Source: Micavibrio sp. UBA2137
GTDB taxonomy: Bacteria; Pseudomonadota; Alphaproteobacteria; Micavibrionales; Micavibrionaceae
DNA length: 64,000 bases
Direction: 5' to 3'
NCBI GenBank assembly: GCA_002328415.1
Contig: DCXL01000004.1
Location: 967,451 to 1,031,450, forward strand
In this document: in pieces, positions 51,209-59,837 of the stretch
How positions within the stretch are numbered: the stretch's first letter is position 1
Layout: the number at the start of each line of letters is the position of its first letter
Made by a program: the position numbers and the translations under genes
The notes under the pieces: generated by a model
Told to the model about the DNA's origin: nothing
Database searches by the model: none
The model's input: only the letters and a program-made list of their open reading frames with translations

Positions 51209-53977
51209 ATGGAGATGAATAAGAAAAAAATATTTGCCTATATGCTGTTGCCACAAGTTGGTGAGCGTCTGCGTACTTTCGGCTTTAATTTCTCCTATCT
51301 TGCTTTTTTAATGGGACAAATATTATCAACTGTACGCCTGATCCCAAAGGCCCATCCCTACCTCAACAGTAACAATCTTAATCGTTTCGGCATTCGTGAT
51401 GTGCTTGCTTTAGCGGCTTCCCGCTTGAAATTCAACTGGGATAATTCCGACCAGATTATTTTCTTTGGCCTTGTTTTGCTGACCATCGGTATCTTACTAC
51501 TCCAGTTTGTGGCGATGATTTTCTTTTTCACCACGAGTTCAGCATATGCTGCAGGACAATTTCTAGGTTTCTTTATTACAAATCCGCCAACAAACGACAT
51601 TGCCTTTATGATGCTGGACAAAGTATTTGGTGTGCCAAATGTGTTCATGTCAAAATTTTCTCCCAATGAGTTAGGTGCCATTTCACCATTTCATGCAGGC
51701 TTTCATGCTCTTTTAGCTTTTTATAGCCGCTCAATGTTGCTAGTTGGTATGGTTATCGTTTTTTATTATGCCTTTGCCGTTGTTGCGGAAAGCGTACAAA
51801 CAGGTATTCCTTTCGGAGAGCGCTTTGCAAAAATCTATGCACCGATCAGGCTCGTTTTAGCCATTTTACTGCTTATTCCTCTGGCATACGGATTTAATCT
51901 AGGACAGTACGGTACACTTTATATCGCCAAGTGGGGCTCCAGCATGGCCACAAATGGTTGGCAGCAATTTATTCGATCAGTCGATAACATTTTGGACGCC
52001 AATCCAGAAAGCTTGATTGTAACGCCCAATCCACCTGATTTAAAACCGACAATTCGTTTCTTTAGTACAGCCAAGGTTTGCGAGGCCGCTTACGAAGGTT
52101 TTTATGACGGTGAAAATCGTACACGCGATATAGAAATTAGTCCCTATCTTGTTAATAATACAAAGGATCCCTCTTCTATCGCCGTTAACCTTTCTGGCCC
52201 AGATTACCAAACAGCGTTGCAATATTATGATTACCGCAGCGTGACGGTTGTTTATGGCGAGAAAAATGACGAGCTACACACAAGTTACCCTGGTAACGTA
52301 CGCCCCTATTGTGGCGCCGCAACTATTGAAACGGGGTCAATTAATCAGTCTTTCGCACAAGATATTTACGAAAGTTATTTTGAGCTGACTAAATATCTAT
52401 GGGAATCACCTGTACTTACGAATTACGGGAAGAAGTTTGGGGCTGTCTTTTACCCTGGCTCCGATCTATTAGGTGACCCTGCCAGTTATCCTGTATCAAT
52501 AGGAGAATATAATTGGGGCGCAGACACGGACCAAGAACCTTCCATAGAGTTTCTCTCCGCTTATTTAGGATATCAACAAAGTACATTTGATACACTTATC
52601 AGAGACACTATGCAGGCACGAAATCTGTCTTCCTACTACGGCTTTGATTTTTCTGAGGAGGATGTGCAGCAGGGCTGGGGAGGCGCAGGTTTATGGTATA
52701 ACCGCTTGGCTGATGTAAATGGTGCAGTGATTGAAGCTGCTTATGATATGCCTACACCTTCACAACAGCCCGAGATTATGGAGTTTGTTGCCTCTTCCAA
52801 GTCTCAATTTCTAACCACTCTCTTTTCTAATGACATGTACAATCCTGTTGTTGAGGGCGGGTGTGGTGAAACAAATTCGGGACAACCGCGCCAAGATTGC
52901 ATTCAATGGAACGGTGGCGACCGCATGGAATATGATAGATATATTGCCAATATCTTATATCATGCAGACAAAACTTTTAATCGTGATCTGGTTATCAATC
53001 CAGAACGTGCACCGCGGGCGCATGATCCAGGGGCAATTGGGCGTGTTCTTTCTCTTATATTTGGTGCTGAAGGCCTTTTCAGTATTCGTGAAAATGAGGA
53101 TATTCATCCACTTGCACAGATGACTGCAATGGGTAAAAGCATCATGGAAAGCACGGTGCGTAACCTTGCTATTGGTACATCTATATCACTAGGTGCGGGA
53201 GCTTTATCTGGCAGGAGCGGAGATCTTGGTTCTGGCGTACAAGGCGTTGCGGGTACATTCTATACGCTTGGGTCGATTACAATGACTATCGGGTTCTTAC
53301 TCTATTACGTTATTCCGATGCTTCCTTTCATGTATTTCTTTTTTGCGGTTGGAAAATGGGTCATGACCATTTTTGAGGCCATTGTGGCCATGCCCTTGTG
53401 GGCGCTTGCACACCTGAAAATTGATGGTGACGGGCTTTCTGGCCCTGCCGCCGCTCAAGGATATTTCTTGCTACTTGAGATTTTTGTGCGTCCTATTTTG
53501 GTTATTTTTGGAATGATTGCAGGTATATCAGTCTTTACAGCTATAGTCATTATTATGAACGATTTATGGGATTTGGTTGCGTCCAATCTTACAGGGCATG
53601 ACTTTTCAGGATTTTCTGATGACAGTACAAATATTACAGATTTAACTGATATTGCGTATTACAGAGAAGGCGTTGATGTGTTCTTCTATACGCTGATATA
53701 TACAGTAGTTGTTTATATGATGGCGATGTCATCCTTTAAGTTGGTCGACCAGATACCCAATAGTATCTTGCGTTGGATCAACTCATCCGCCAAAACATTT
53801 GCAGAAGGTATTCAAGACAATACGGATACATTGATCCGTTATTCCGCTATGGGTGGTGGTAAACTTGGTGGGGAAATGACCGATATTCTGAAAGAGGGGT
53901 CATATATGGCCTCAAGCAATACCCTCGGGCGTGCTGTTAGTGCGGCTAAAAATAACGGACAGCAAGGAAGCGGTTAA
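51209..53977 (+). CDS. DotA/TraY-family membrane protein, copy 2
   Basis: 922 residues. Same layout as copy 1: LLPQVGERLRTF at the start, KAHPYL with NRFGIR, membrane segments at about 85-110, 175-195 and 212-232, GIPFGERF (family TPFGKRF), GWGGAGLWYNRLADVNGAV near 488, PFMYFFFAVGKWVMTIFEAIVAMPLWALAH near 705, and RPILVIFG. The paralogues share motifs but are strongly diverged, so this is an old duplication. It is translationally close to copy 1 (AAGG eight bases before ATG). The C terminus ends with a short Gly/Ser tail. Confidence 0.85.
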   Translation: MEMNKKKIFAYMLLPQVGERLRTFGFNFSYLAFLMGQILSTVRLIPKAHPYLNSNNLNRFGIRDVLALAASRLKFNWDNSDQIIFFGLVLLTIGILLLQFVAMIFFFTTSSAYAAGQFLGFFITNPPTNDIAFMMLDKVFGVPNVFMSKFSPNELGAISPFHAGFHALLAFYSRSMLLVGMVIVFYYAFAVVAESVQTGIPFGERFAKIYAPIRLVLAILLLIPLAYGFNLGQYGTLYIAKWGSSMATNGWQQFIRSVDNILDANPESLIVTPNPPDLKPTIRFFSTAKVCEAAYEGFYDGENRTRDIEISPYLVNNTKDPSSIAVNLSGPDYQTALQYYDYRSVTVVYGEKNDELHTSYPGNVRPYCGAATIETGSINQSFAQDIYESYFELTKYLWESPVLTNYGKKFGAVFYPGSDLLGDPASYPVSIGEYNWGADTDQEPSIEFLSAYLGYQQSTFDTLIRDTMQARNLSSYYGFDFSEEDVQQGWGGAGLWYNRLADVNGAVIEAAYDMPTPSQQPEIMEFVASSKSQFLTTLFSNDMYNPVVEGGCGETNSGQPRQDCIQWNGGDRMEYDRYIANILYHADKTFNRDLVINPERAPRAHDPGAIGRVLSLIFGAEGLFSIRENEDIHPLAQMTAMGKSIMESTVRNLAIGTSISLGAGALSGRSGDLGSGVQGVAGTFYTLGSITMTIGFLLYYVIPMLPFMYFFFAVGKWVMTIFEAIVAMPLWALAHLKIDGDGLSGPAAAQGYFLLLEIFVRPILVIFGMIAGISVFTAIVIIMNDLWDLVASNLTGHDFSGFSDDSTNITDLTDIAYYREGVDVFFYTLIYTVVVYMMAMSSFKLVDQIPNSILRWINSSAKTFAEGIQDNTDTLIRYSAMGGGKLGGEMTDILKEGSYMASSNTLGRAVSAAKNNGQQGSG

Positions 53978-54031
53978 ATGATTGAAAAATATATAACAAT
54001 TTTTCTAAACTACGTTTGCAACGCTAAAACA

Positions 54032-54040
54032 TGTTATGAT
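54032..54040 (+). promoter_or_regulatory. extended -10 element before DotA-like copy 3
   Basis: TGTTATGAT, a TGn extended -10, in the 128-base gap before copy 3. It is followed by a hairpin AAACTT-TACG-AAGTTT (54054-54069). No -35 at normal spacing. Copy 3 may be transcribed separately. Confidence 0.35.
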
Positions 54041-54105
54041 TCAGTGTTAAAGAAAACTTTACGAAGTTTGCCTATGATAGTGTGTGGGGGAGACGTTTTA
54101 GCTAT

Positions 54106-56943
54106 ATGAGTGCGGCATCCAAAACATCGTCGGTCTTAAAATATTCTTTACTGCCTCAGGTATTGCCTAGGTTTAGAGAGCTTTTTGGCTCGGGTTTTTC
54201 ATATTTTGCTTATCTCATGGCGCAAATTTACGCTATGCCTGGCCTTTTGCCGGATACGCATCCCTATTTACAATCAGAAAATATCGGTCGCTTTGGCATA
54301 CGCCATGTTATTGCAGCGGCCACATCGAACCTTGAGTTTAAACGCGAAAAATCTGACCAAATCCTTTTCTTCTTTATGATTTTAATTGGGTTGGTTCTTC
54401 TCGTGCTTCAGCTTTTTGGAGTTATGTTGGCACTTATTGCGCCTGATGCCTTGGCTGCACCGCTTTCGGCTTATTTTGGAGTACCATTCCAAGGACAAGA
54501 ATCACAAGACATTGCCTTTATTATGCTTGATCGTGTCTTTGGTGTTCCGGGTATCTTCGATTCTTGTGTCACTACATCGGAACCGTGTTATCGCCTTAAT
54601 GAACAGAATCAATTTGGGGATCCCTTAAATACGCCTCAAGCACCATGGCCATTCCATTTGGCACTACATCAGTTATTCCGTTTTTATAATATGGGTTTGC
54701 TTGTTATCGCTGTATTCGTACTGATTTACTATGCGATTGTTATCGCCGCTGAAACAGCACAGACAGGGACACCGTTTGGCAAACGCTTTAACACCGTCTG
54801 GGCACCCATTCGCCTTGTTGTTGCCATTGGTCTTCTTGTTCCCTTGAGTACAGGGTTAAGTAGTTCACAATATATTATTTTATATGCGGCCAAGTTTGGC
54901 TCAAACATGGCGACGAATGGCTGGCTTATATTTAATCGTACAATGGGTGATGAACAAAAGGGTCTTCTTGCTGGATCAAAAGCTGTTGGGACGCCCAACG
55001 CGCCAAACCTAACTGAACTCGTCTCTTTCATGGCGCTAGCAAAGTCCTGTGAAATAATCGAAAACGAAAAAATTAGATATAATGATGAAGCACCTCTTAC
55101 AGACGATGGTCGCAATAACGGACAAGGTGATTGTGTTGATGATAAAAAGCGTGCAGTAAAGCCTTACATTGTTCGCTCAGCCCTTGAAGAGGAAAATTTC
55201 TTACCCTGGGATGGAACAACCTACCAGCAAGCGCTTGAGTTCAGTAATAACGGTGACATTCTTATACGCTTTGGCGACAGGAATGAGTGTAAGTACACAT
55301 CTCTTCCTGGCAACGTGAATGCAACTTGTGGCGACCTGATTTTTGAAGCAAAAGCACTCGCTGAACCTGGCGCGCAGACAGTTCAAGAGGGCTATTACGA
55401 GCTTGCCAAAGAAATGTGGAGTGATGATAAGCTTGCAGAAGGCGTGAGACCATTTATTGAAACTTACTTTCCTGACGACGGTTCTTTTTCTGATGCACAA
55501 AGCGATAGCGAAAAGCTGAAAATGGCTGCTCTTGTTCAGAAATATAAAACTGGCGAAACCGTTGATGGCGGTTCGACACCAATAAATTTCCAAAATGATA
55601 TTATAGAGAGAGGTCGAGAAGCAGCTGAAAACGGTAGTTGGGAGATGCCTGGTCAGCTACTTGCGCGAGGTTGGGGTGGTGCTGGTATTTGGTACAACAG
55701 GATTGCCGACGTAACCGGAGCCTTCGTAGGTGCGTCCCGAAATCTACCCAACCCTGCTTACAAGCCAACGATCATGGAGATGGTAGGTATTGCTAATAGA
55801 CAAACACTTGAAAGAGTTGAACCCAAAGAATTGTACGATCCGTCAAAAATTAGGGATAGCGATTCTTTCTTTGAAGATTACGGTGAGCAGGAAAATGCGG
55901 CGCGTGTTTATAATCAAATTTTTAATCATACGATTACCGACACACAGAACATAAATGTGACAGCACAGGAAACAAACCCGATTGTTGCGGCAATTAATTT
56001 CTTGCTCGGAACAGAGGGTCTTTTCAGCATGACCAATCCAGAGAACAGGGATGTACATCCATTATCTCTTTTAGCAGGACTTGGAAAAGGTTTGATCGAA
56101 AGTAGCGTCTTCATGCTTGGCTTTGGAACCATCGGTGGTGGTGCTTGTGCATTGGGTGCTGGCGGAAACACAGGATGTCAGGTCATGGGCATTGGATATG
56201 GCATTGCCGGTCTTGGCCTAACCGTTGGCTTTGTTCTTTTCTATGTTATTCCGTTCTTACCTTTCGTGTACTTCTTCTTTGCTGTTGGCGGCTGGGTCAA
56301 GGGTATCTTTGAGGCCATGGTGGGTGCGCCGCTCTGGGCCCTTGGACATCTGCGTATTGATGGAAATGGTTTACCTGGCGAAGGCGCGATTAATGGTTAC
56401 TATCTTGTGTTTGAAGTCTTTATTAGGCCTATTTTGATCCTGTTTGGATTTTTAGGTGGTGTGCTTATCTTTGGTGCGATGGCGGCTGTATTAAATGATA
56501 TATGGACAACTGTTGTTGAAAATGTGAGCGGTGGTGATCCGCTTAGCTTTGACGATGCGCAAGGCTTAAGCGATTATCTTGAGGTTGCGCGTGGAGCTGT
56601 AGACAGGCTCTTCTTCACCATTCTTTATGCCATTATCATATATATGGTTGCTCTCTCGTCATTTAAACTCATTGACCTTGTACCTAATGGTATCTTGCGT
56701 TGGATGGGCTCAAACGCTTCGAGTTTTGGAGATACGAACCAAGACGTAGCAGGGAACCTCACACAATATGCAGCCATTGGTGGTGGTATGATCTTCCAAC
56801 AAGGCCTTGGTGGTATCGAGGGTGGTTTCCGTGGTGCCAACCAAGCGGGTATGGCGCAGAGACAATTAGCAGCTGCCGAAGAAACAGCTAGGAACTCCCG
56901 TAATGCTGGTGCAGGTGCGGCAGGCTCTGGCGGCAATCAATAA
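54106..56943 (+). CDS. DotA/TraY-family membrane protein, copy 3
   Basis: 945 residues from ATG 54106; a GTG eight codons upstream is possible, but the paralogue alignment supports this start. Same architecture: LLPQVLPRFRELFG, DTHPYL with NIGRFGIR, TPFGKRFNTVWAPIRLVVAIGLLVP, GWGGAGIWYNRIADVTGAF near 522, PFVYFFFAVGGWVKGIFEAMVGAPLWALGHL near 718, and FIRPILILFG. An insertion of about 30 residues rich in Cys/Pro/Asn lies near 150-180 (CVTTSEPCYRLNEQNQFGDP) and is not seen in the other copies. The C terminus is Gly/Ala-rich. A terminator follows. Confidence 0.85.
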   Translation: MSAASKTSSVLKYSLLPQVLPRFRELFGSGFSYFAYLMAQIYAMPGLLPDTHPYLQSENIGRFGIRHVIAAATSNLEFKREKSDQILFFFMILIGLVLLVLQLFGVMLALIAPDALAAPLSAYFGVPFQGQESQDIAFIMLDRVFGVPGIFDSCVTTSEPCYRLNEQNQFGDPLNTPQAPWPFHLALHQLFRFYNMGLLVIAVFVLIYYAIVIAAETAQTGTPFGKRFNTVWAPIRLVVAIGLLVPLSTGLSSSQYIILYAAKFGSNMATNGWLIFNRTMGDEQKGLLAGSKAVGTPNAPNLTELVSFMALAKSCEIIENEKIRYNDEAPLTDDGRNNGQGDCVDDKKRAVKPYIVRSALEEENFLPWDGTTYQQALEFSNNGDILIRFGDRNECKYTSLPGNVNATCGDLIFEAKALAEPGAQTVQEGYYELAKEMWSDDKLAEGVRPFIETYFPDDGSFSDAQSDSEKLKMAALVQKYKTGETVDGGSTPINFQNDIIERGREAAENGSWEMPGQLLARGWGGAGIWYNRIADVTGAFVGASRNLPNPAYKPTIMEMVGIANRQTLERVEPKELYDPSKIRDSDSFFEDYGEQENAARVYNQIFNHTITDTQNINVTAQETNPIVAAINFLLGTEGLFSMTNPENRDVHPLSLLAGLGKGLIESSVFMLGFGTIGGGACALGAGGNTGCQVMGIGYGIAGLGLTVGFVLFYVIPFLPFVYFFFAVGGWVKGIFEAMVGAPLWALGHLRIDGNGLPGEGAINGYYLVFEVFIRPILILFGFLGGVLIFGAMAAVLNDIWTTVVENVSGGDPLSFDDAQGLSDYLEVARGAVDRLFFTILYAIIIYMVALSSFKLIDLVPNGILRWMGSNASSFGDTNQDVAGNLTQYAAIGGGMIFQQGLGGIEGGFRGANQAGMAQRQLAAAEETARNSRNAGAGAAGSGGNQ

Positions 56944-56973
56944 CCCCCTTTTAAATATCAAAAGAATAAAATG

Positions 56974-56997
56974 AGCGCCTAAAATAGGTGCTTTTTT
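56974..56997 (+). terminator. intrinsic terminator after the DotA-like cluster
   Basis: AGCGCCTA (56974-56981) pairs with TAGGTGCT (56985-56992, one G-U) and is followed by six T. It ends the three-gene cluster and isolates the next small gene. Confidence 0.8.
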
Positions 56998-57155
56998 AAT
57001 AAATTCTTTTGTAATTTTATTTCTTTTTTTATTTTATAATTTACATTTAATTTAATTTACGCTTATCTTTTTATTAGTTTTGAAATGTTTTTAATGTCTC
57101 AAAGCTGTAATCTTTATATAAAAAAAATAGATGCGTAACAGAAGGGGCTTATACT

Positions 57156-57380
57156 ATGCTAGCAATCGCACGTGACTCAGGATTATCCATATCAAATTTT
57201 GGCCGCACCGCCAGAGCAACAATTTCCAAAACATTTGCTGAAATGACAAATGGTGCTCAAATCACAGGACTTAAAATGGATGAAGGTGAGCGTATCGTTG
57301 CCCATGTTGGTGGTGATGTTGATCGCGCAACAGCAAACCAAACATTAAGAGAGTGCGTTCAAGTTTGCAGAGTAGACTAA
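57156..57380 (+). CDS. small protein of unknown function
   Basis: 74 residues with an AGAAGGGG ribosome-binding site nine bases before the ATG and a strong terminator after the stop, so it is likely a genuine gene. It has no signal peptide or membrane helix. It contains two Cys near the C terminus (CVQVCRVD) and a basic middle (NFGRTARATISKTFAEM). Family not recognised. It is separated from the DotA-like cluster by a terminator and by a very AT-rich spacer (57000-57125), with no good promoter match. Confidence 0.6.
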   Translation: MLAIARDSGLSISNFGRTARATISKTFAEMTNGAQITGLKMDEGERIVAHVGGDVDRATANQTLRECVQVCRVD

Positions 57381-57404
57381 ATACTTAAAAAATACTGTGT
57401 AATA

Positions 57405-57434
57405 AAAAACCCGCCAACTGGCGGGTTTCTTTTT
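57405..57434. terminator. bidirectional intrinsic terminator
   Basis: AAACCCGCC (57407-57415), AACT loop, GGCGGGTTT (57420-57428): a perfect nine-pair stem with A and T runs on either side. It serves the small gene (plus) and nrdB (minus). Confidence 0.93.
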
Positions 57435-57449
57435 TGTTTTTTATAGAGC

Positions 57450-58529
57450 TTATTCAGCGGCCTCATCAACACTGGCAATGCTCGCCTCGCCAGGCTTGGC
57501 ATATTTACCATCAAACACATCATCAGAGAAAACATCTTCCCAAGATCCGCCAGTTGACGCCTTAGAATATTCGGTTGCACGGTTTTCAAAGAAGTTTGTG
57601 TGCTCGGCACCGTTCAGCATCTCGTCCATCCATGGAAGCGGGTTTTTCTCAAGACCATAAATTGGTTCAAGGTCAAGCTGCTGCAAACGACGGTCAGCGA
57701 TATAGCGAATATATTGCTTAACCTCTTCAGCTTCCAGACCTTCAACGCCCCCCATTTCAAAGGCAAGATCAATAAAGGCATCTTCGTGACCCACAATTGT
57801 CTGACAGCATTCTGTAATCTCAGCCTTTAATTCATCATCCCAGATATCTTTGTTTTCAGCTACAAAGCTCTTGAACAGGCGAATCATAGACAAGCAGTGC
57901 AATGTTTCATCACGCACTGACCATGTCACAATCTGGCCCATCCCCTTCATTTTATTGAAGCGCGGGAAGTTCATCAAAATAGCAAATGATGCAAAAAGCT
58001 GTAGCCCTTCTGTAAAGGCACCGAACATCGCCATTGTTTTGGCAATATCACGGCGCGATTCCATGCTGACATTTTGCATGTAATCATATTTGTCCTTCAT
58101 TTCCTTATATTTTGTGAAGGCCTGATATTCAGTTTCAGGCATGCCGATTGTATCAAGCAAGTGGGAGTAAGCGGCAATGTGGACTGTCTCAATGTTTGAG
58201 AAGGCTGAGAGCATCATTTGAACCTCAACAGGGCCAAAAACCTGTGAGTAATGCTTCATGTAGCAGTTATTCACCTCAACGTCGGCTTGCGTGAAGAAAC
58301 GGAAAATTTGTGTCATCAAATTCTTTTCAGACGGTGTCAGTGACTTTTTCCAATCACGAACGTCTTCAGCCAATGGCACTTCCTCAGGCAACCAGTGAAT
58401 ACGCTGTTGTGTCAACCATGCCTCATAGCACCATGGATAAAGAAACGGTTTATAAACATGTCTTTCCTGCAAGAGAGGTGATTTTGTTTCTGTCGATTGG
58501 GTTTGAGGTGCTGTTGCAGCCTGTGTCAT
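57450..58529 (-). CDS. nrdB: class I ribonucleoside-diphosphate reductase beta subunit
   Basis: 359 residues. Holds the di-iron centre and tyrosyl radical that start ribonucleotide reduction. Iron-ligand segments are the Asp in FFTQADVEVNN, FSNIETVHIAAYSHLL (Glu, His and the likely radical Tyr), and SVRDETLHCL. The radical tyrosine context is like E. coli R2, not the Tyr-less Chlamydia type. ATG 58529 follows AAGGAG; a ten-codon longer frame was rejected. nrdA is not in the window. Upstream boxes resemble NrdR sites. Confidence 0.95.
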   Translation of the reverse strand: MTQAATAPQTQSTETKSPLLQERHVYKPFLYPWCYEAWLTQQRIHWLPEEVPLAEDVRDWKKSLTPSEKNLMTQIFRFFTQADVEVNNCYMKHYSQVFGPVEVQMMLSAFSNIETVHIAAYSHLLDTIGMPETEYQAFTKYKEMKDKYDYMQNVSMESRRDIAKTMAMFGAFTEGLQLFASFAILMNFPRFNKMKGMGQIVTWSVRDETLHCLSMIRLFKSFVAENKDIWDDELKAEITECCQTIVGHEDAFIDLAFEMGGVEGLEAEEVKQYIRYIADRRLQQLDLEPIYGLEKNPLPWMDEMLNGAEHTNFFENRATEYSKASTGGSWEDVFSDDVFDGKYAKPGEASIASVDEAAE

Positions 58530-58663
58530 GAGACATTCTCCTTGAGTTATACAGTTCATTTCGTGATTTCAGCTTCTATATTGGGAAATTTCTGGCTCTG
58601 ATGTGAGTCTTATTCTGACTCTGTCCACAGATTCGCAGAAAAGAAATATGAAAGCTGTATTTC

Positions 58664-58708
58664 GCACATGTTGTGCTGATGTCTATATACTTACACCATA
58701 TATAGTAT
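58664..58708 (-). promoter_or_regulatory. pair of NrdR-box-like sites upstream of nrdB
   Basis: ACACCATATATAGTAT (58693-58708) is close to the NrdR consensus acacwatatatwgtgt. GCACATGTTGTGC (58664-58676) is a weaker, palindromic match. Their centres are about 31 bases apart, near three DNA turns, the spacing of known NrdR pairs. NrdR regulation is inferred; the gene itself is not in the window. Confidence 0.45.
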
Positions 58709-58746
58709 CTGTAAAGGCGGAAAATATTCCTGATTTTTATGATTTT

Positions 58747-59421
58747 TTAGCTATTTTTACGGAATCCTTGGCAGACAACAAAGCTCTCTGACGAATCCTG
58801 ACGGCTTGAGGGCGGCTTAATGTGCTTAACTGTGGTGAAATCCTTTTTCATTTGCGCCAGAAGCTCATGCTGTGCTCCGCCCTGCCAGACTTTGGCCAAA
58901 AAAGCGCCTTGTGGCTTTAAAATCTCGCATGCAAACTCATAGGCAGCTTCAACCAACACCATAATGCGCAAATGGTCCGTTTGTTTATGACCGACTGTGT
59001 TTGGCGCCATGTCGCTGAGTACGAGATCAACACCGTCCCCTATTACATCAACCAGCGCTTGAGGTGCATCATCGTCCATAAAATCCATCTGCAAAAAGGT
59101 CAAATTTTCAATTTCATCGACGGGTAGCAAATCAAGCGCAACAACGTGTGATGCCCCGCGTTCTAGTGCAACCTGACACCAACCGCCAGGGGCCGCGCCC
59201 AAATCAACAACTGTCATACCCTTTTGAACAAGTTCAAGTTTTTCATCAATTTCTTTAAGTTTGTAAGCTGCACGCGAACGATACCCCTCCATTTGTGCTT
59301 TTTGCACATAAGGGTCGTTCAATTGCCTTTGCAACCAGCGTGTGGAAGAGAGTTTTCGTCCCTTGGCTGTTTTTACGCGCTTAGTCGGCTCGCGCCCTGT
59401 CGGTTTCTTGTCTTTACTCAT
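58747..59421 (-). CDS. rlmE: 23S rRNA (uridine-2'-O)-methyltransferase RlmE
   Basis: 224 residues from ATG 59421. Methylates U2552 of 23S rRNA. SAM-binding motif VVDLGAAPGGWCQVA, the Lys in YKLKEI, catalytic Asp in VLSDMAPN, Lys in AKVWQG and Glu in SSESFVV make up the K-D-K-E set. The N terminus is basic (KGRKLSSTRWLQRQL). The frame stays open to 59559 but that extension belongs to the overlapping membrane-protein gene. The start overlaps the upstream stop by four bases (ATGA). Confidence 0.95.
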   Translation of the reverse strand: MSKDKKPTGREPTKRVKTAKGRKLSSTRWLQRQLNDPYVQKAQMEGYRSRAAYKLKEIDEKLELVQKGMTVVDLGAAPGGWCQVALERGASHVVALDLLPVDEIENLTFLQMDFMDDDAPQALVDVIGDGVDLVLSDMAPNTVGHKQTDHLRIMVLVEAAYEFACEILKPQGAFLAKVWQGGAQHELLAQMKKDFTTVKHIKPPSSRQDSSESFVVCQGFRKNS

Positions 59422-59783
59422 AACAGCATCATAAGGAAAGAAGAGACAAAAGCCATAAAGAAAATGGATAAGGCCGCAGCCAGATAAATCACCCCCGTTG
59501 TGCGCGGTGAAATATAGGAAAGCCCCAGAAAAACAAGCACAAAGAAAGTATAAACACACATGCCACGATAAAGGACGTAGCTTTTCATGAAACTGGTAAA
59601 TCCAAAAGGATGACCGGTGCCAATAATAATATCCGCCTGCAAGCGGAGTGTGATCATGCAGGCCACAACAAAGGCACCAGCTTTTATCTTTTGCCCCTTA
59701 CGCGCAATAATTAAGGCAAGGGGAATCAGGGCCGCATCAAACCATTCCTTATATTCTAAAATCTGATTGATAACATCCTGCAT
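59418..59783 (-). CDS. small multi-pass membrane protein, unknown function
   Basis: 121 residues with three to four hydrophobic segments (about 15-30, 36-52, 72-92 and 98-118) and a short charged N terminus. No family is recognised. It overlaps rlmE by four bases, so it is translated upstream of it and probably from the same mRNA. It is divergent from the M48 protease gene across about 50 bases. Confidence 0.7.
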   Translation of the reverse strand: MQDVINQILEYKEWFDAALIPLALIIARKGQKIKAGAFVVACMITLRLQADIIIGTGHPFGFTSFMKSYVLYRGMCVYTFFVLVFLGLSYISPRTTGVIYLAAALSIFFMAFVSSFLMMLL

Positions 59784-59837
59784 GATATAAACTCTAAAAT
59801 TAAGCTGCTCTCACTTATATTGACGTCTATAAAGACT

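Noticed and set aside
48084..56943. DotA-like copies as recent recombination repeats
   Set aside because: By eye no long identical DNA stretches link the copies; only protein motifs are shared, so they are old paralogues, not a recent tandem repeat or assembly artefact.
56998..57125. AT-rich spacer as a transferred-island boundary or attachment site
   Set aside because: No direct repeats, integrase or tRNA flank it, and neighbouring genes have ordinary composition.
59422..59559. Longer rlmE start with a Cys/Phe-rich N terminus
   Set aside because: That stretch is the coding region of the overlapping membrane protein read in another frame; the RlmE family starts at the basic region.
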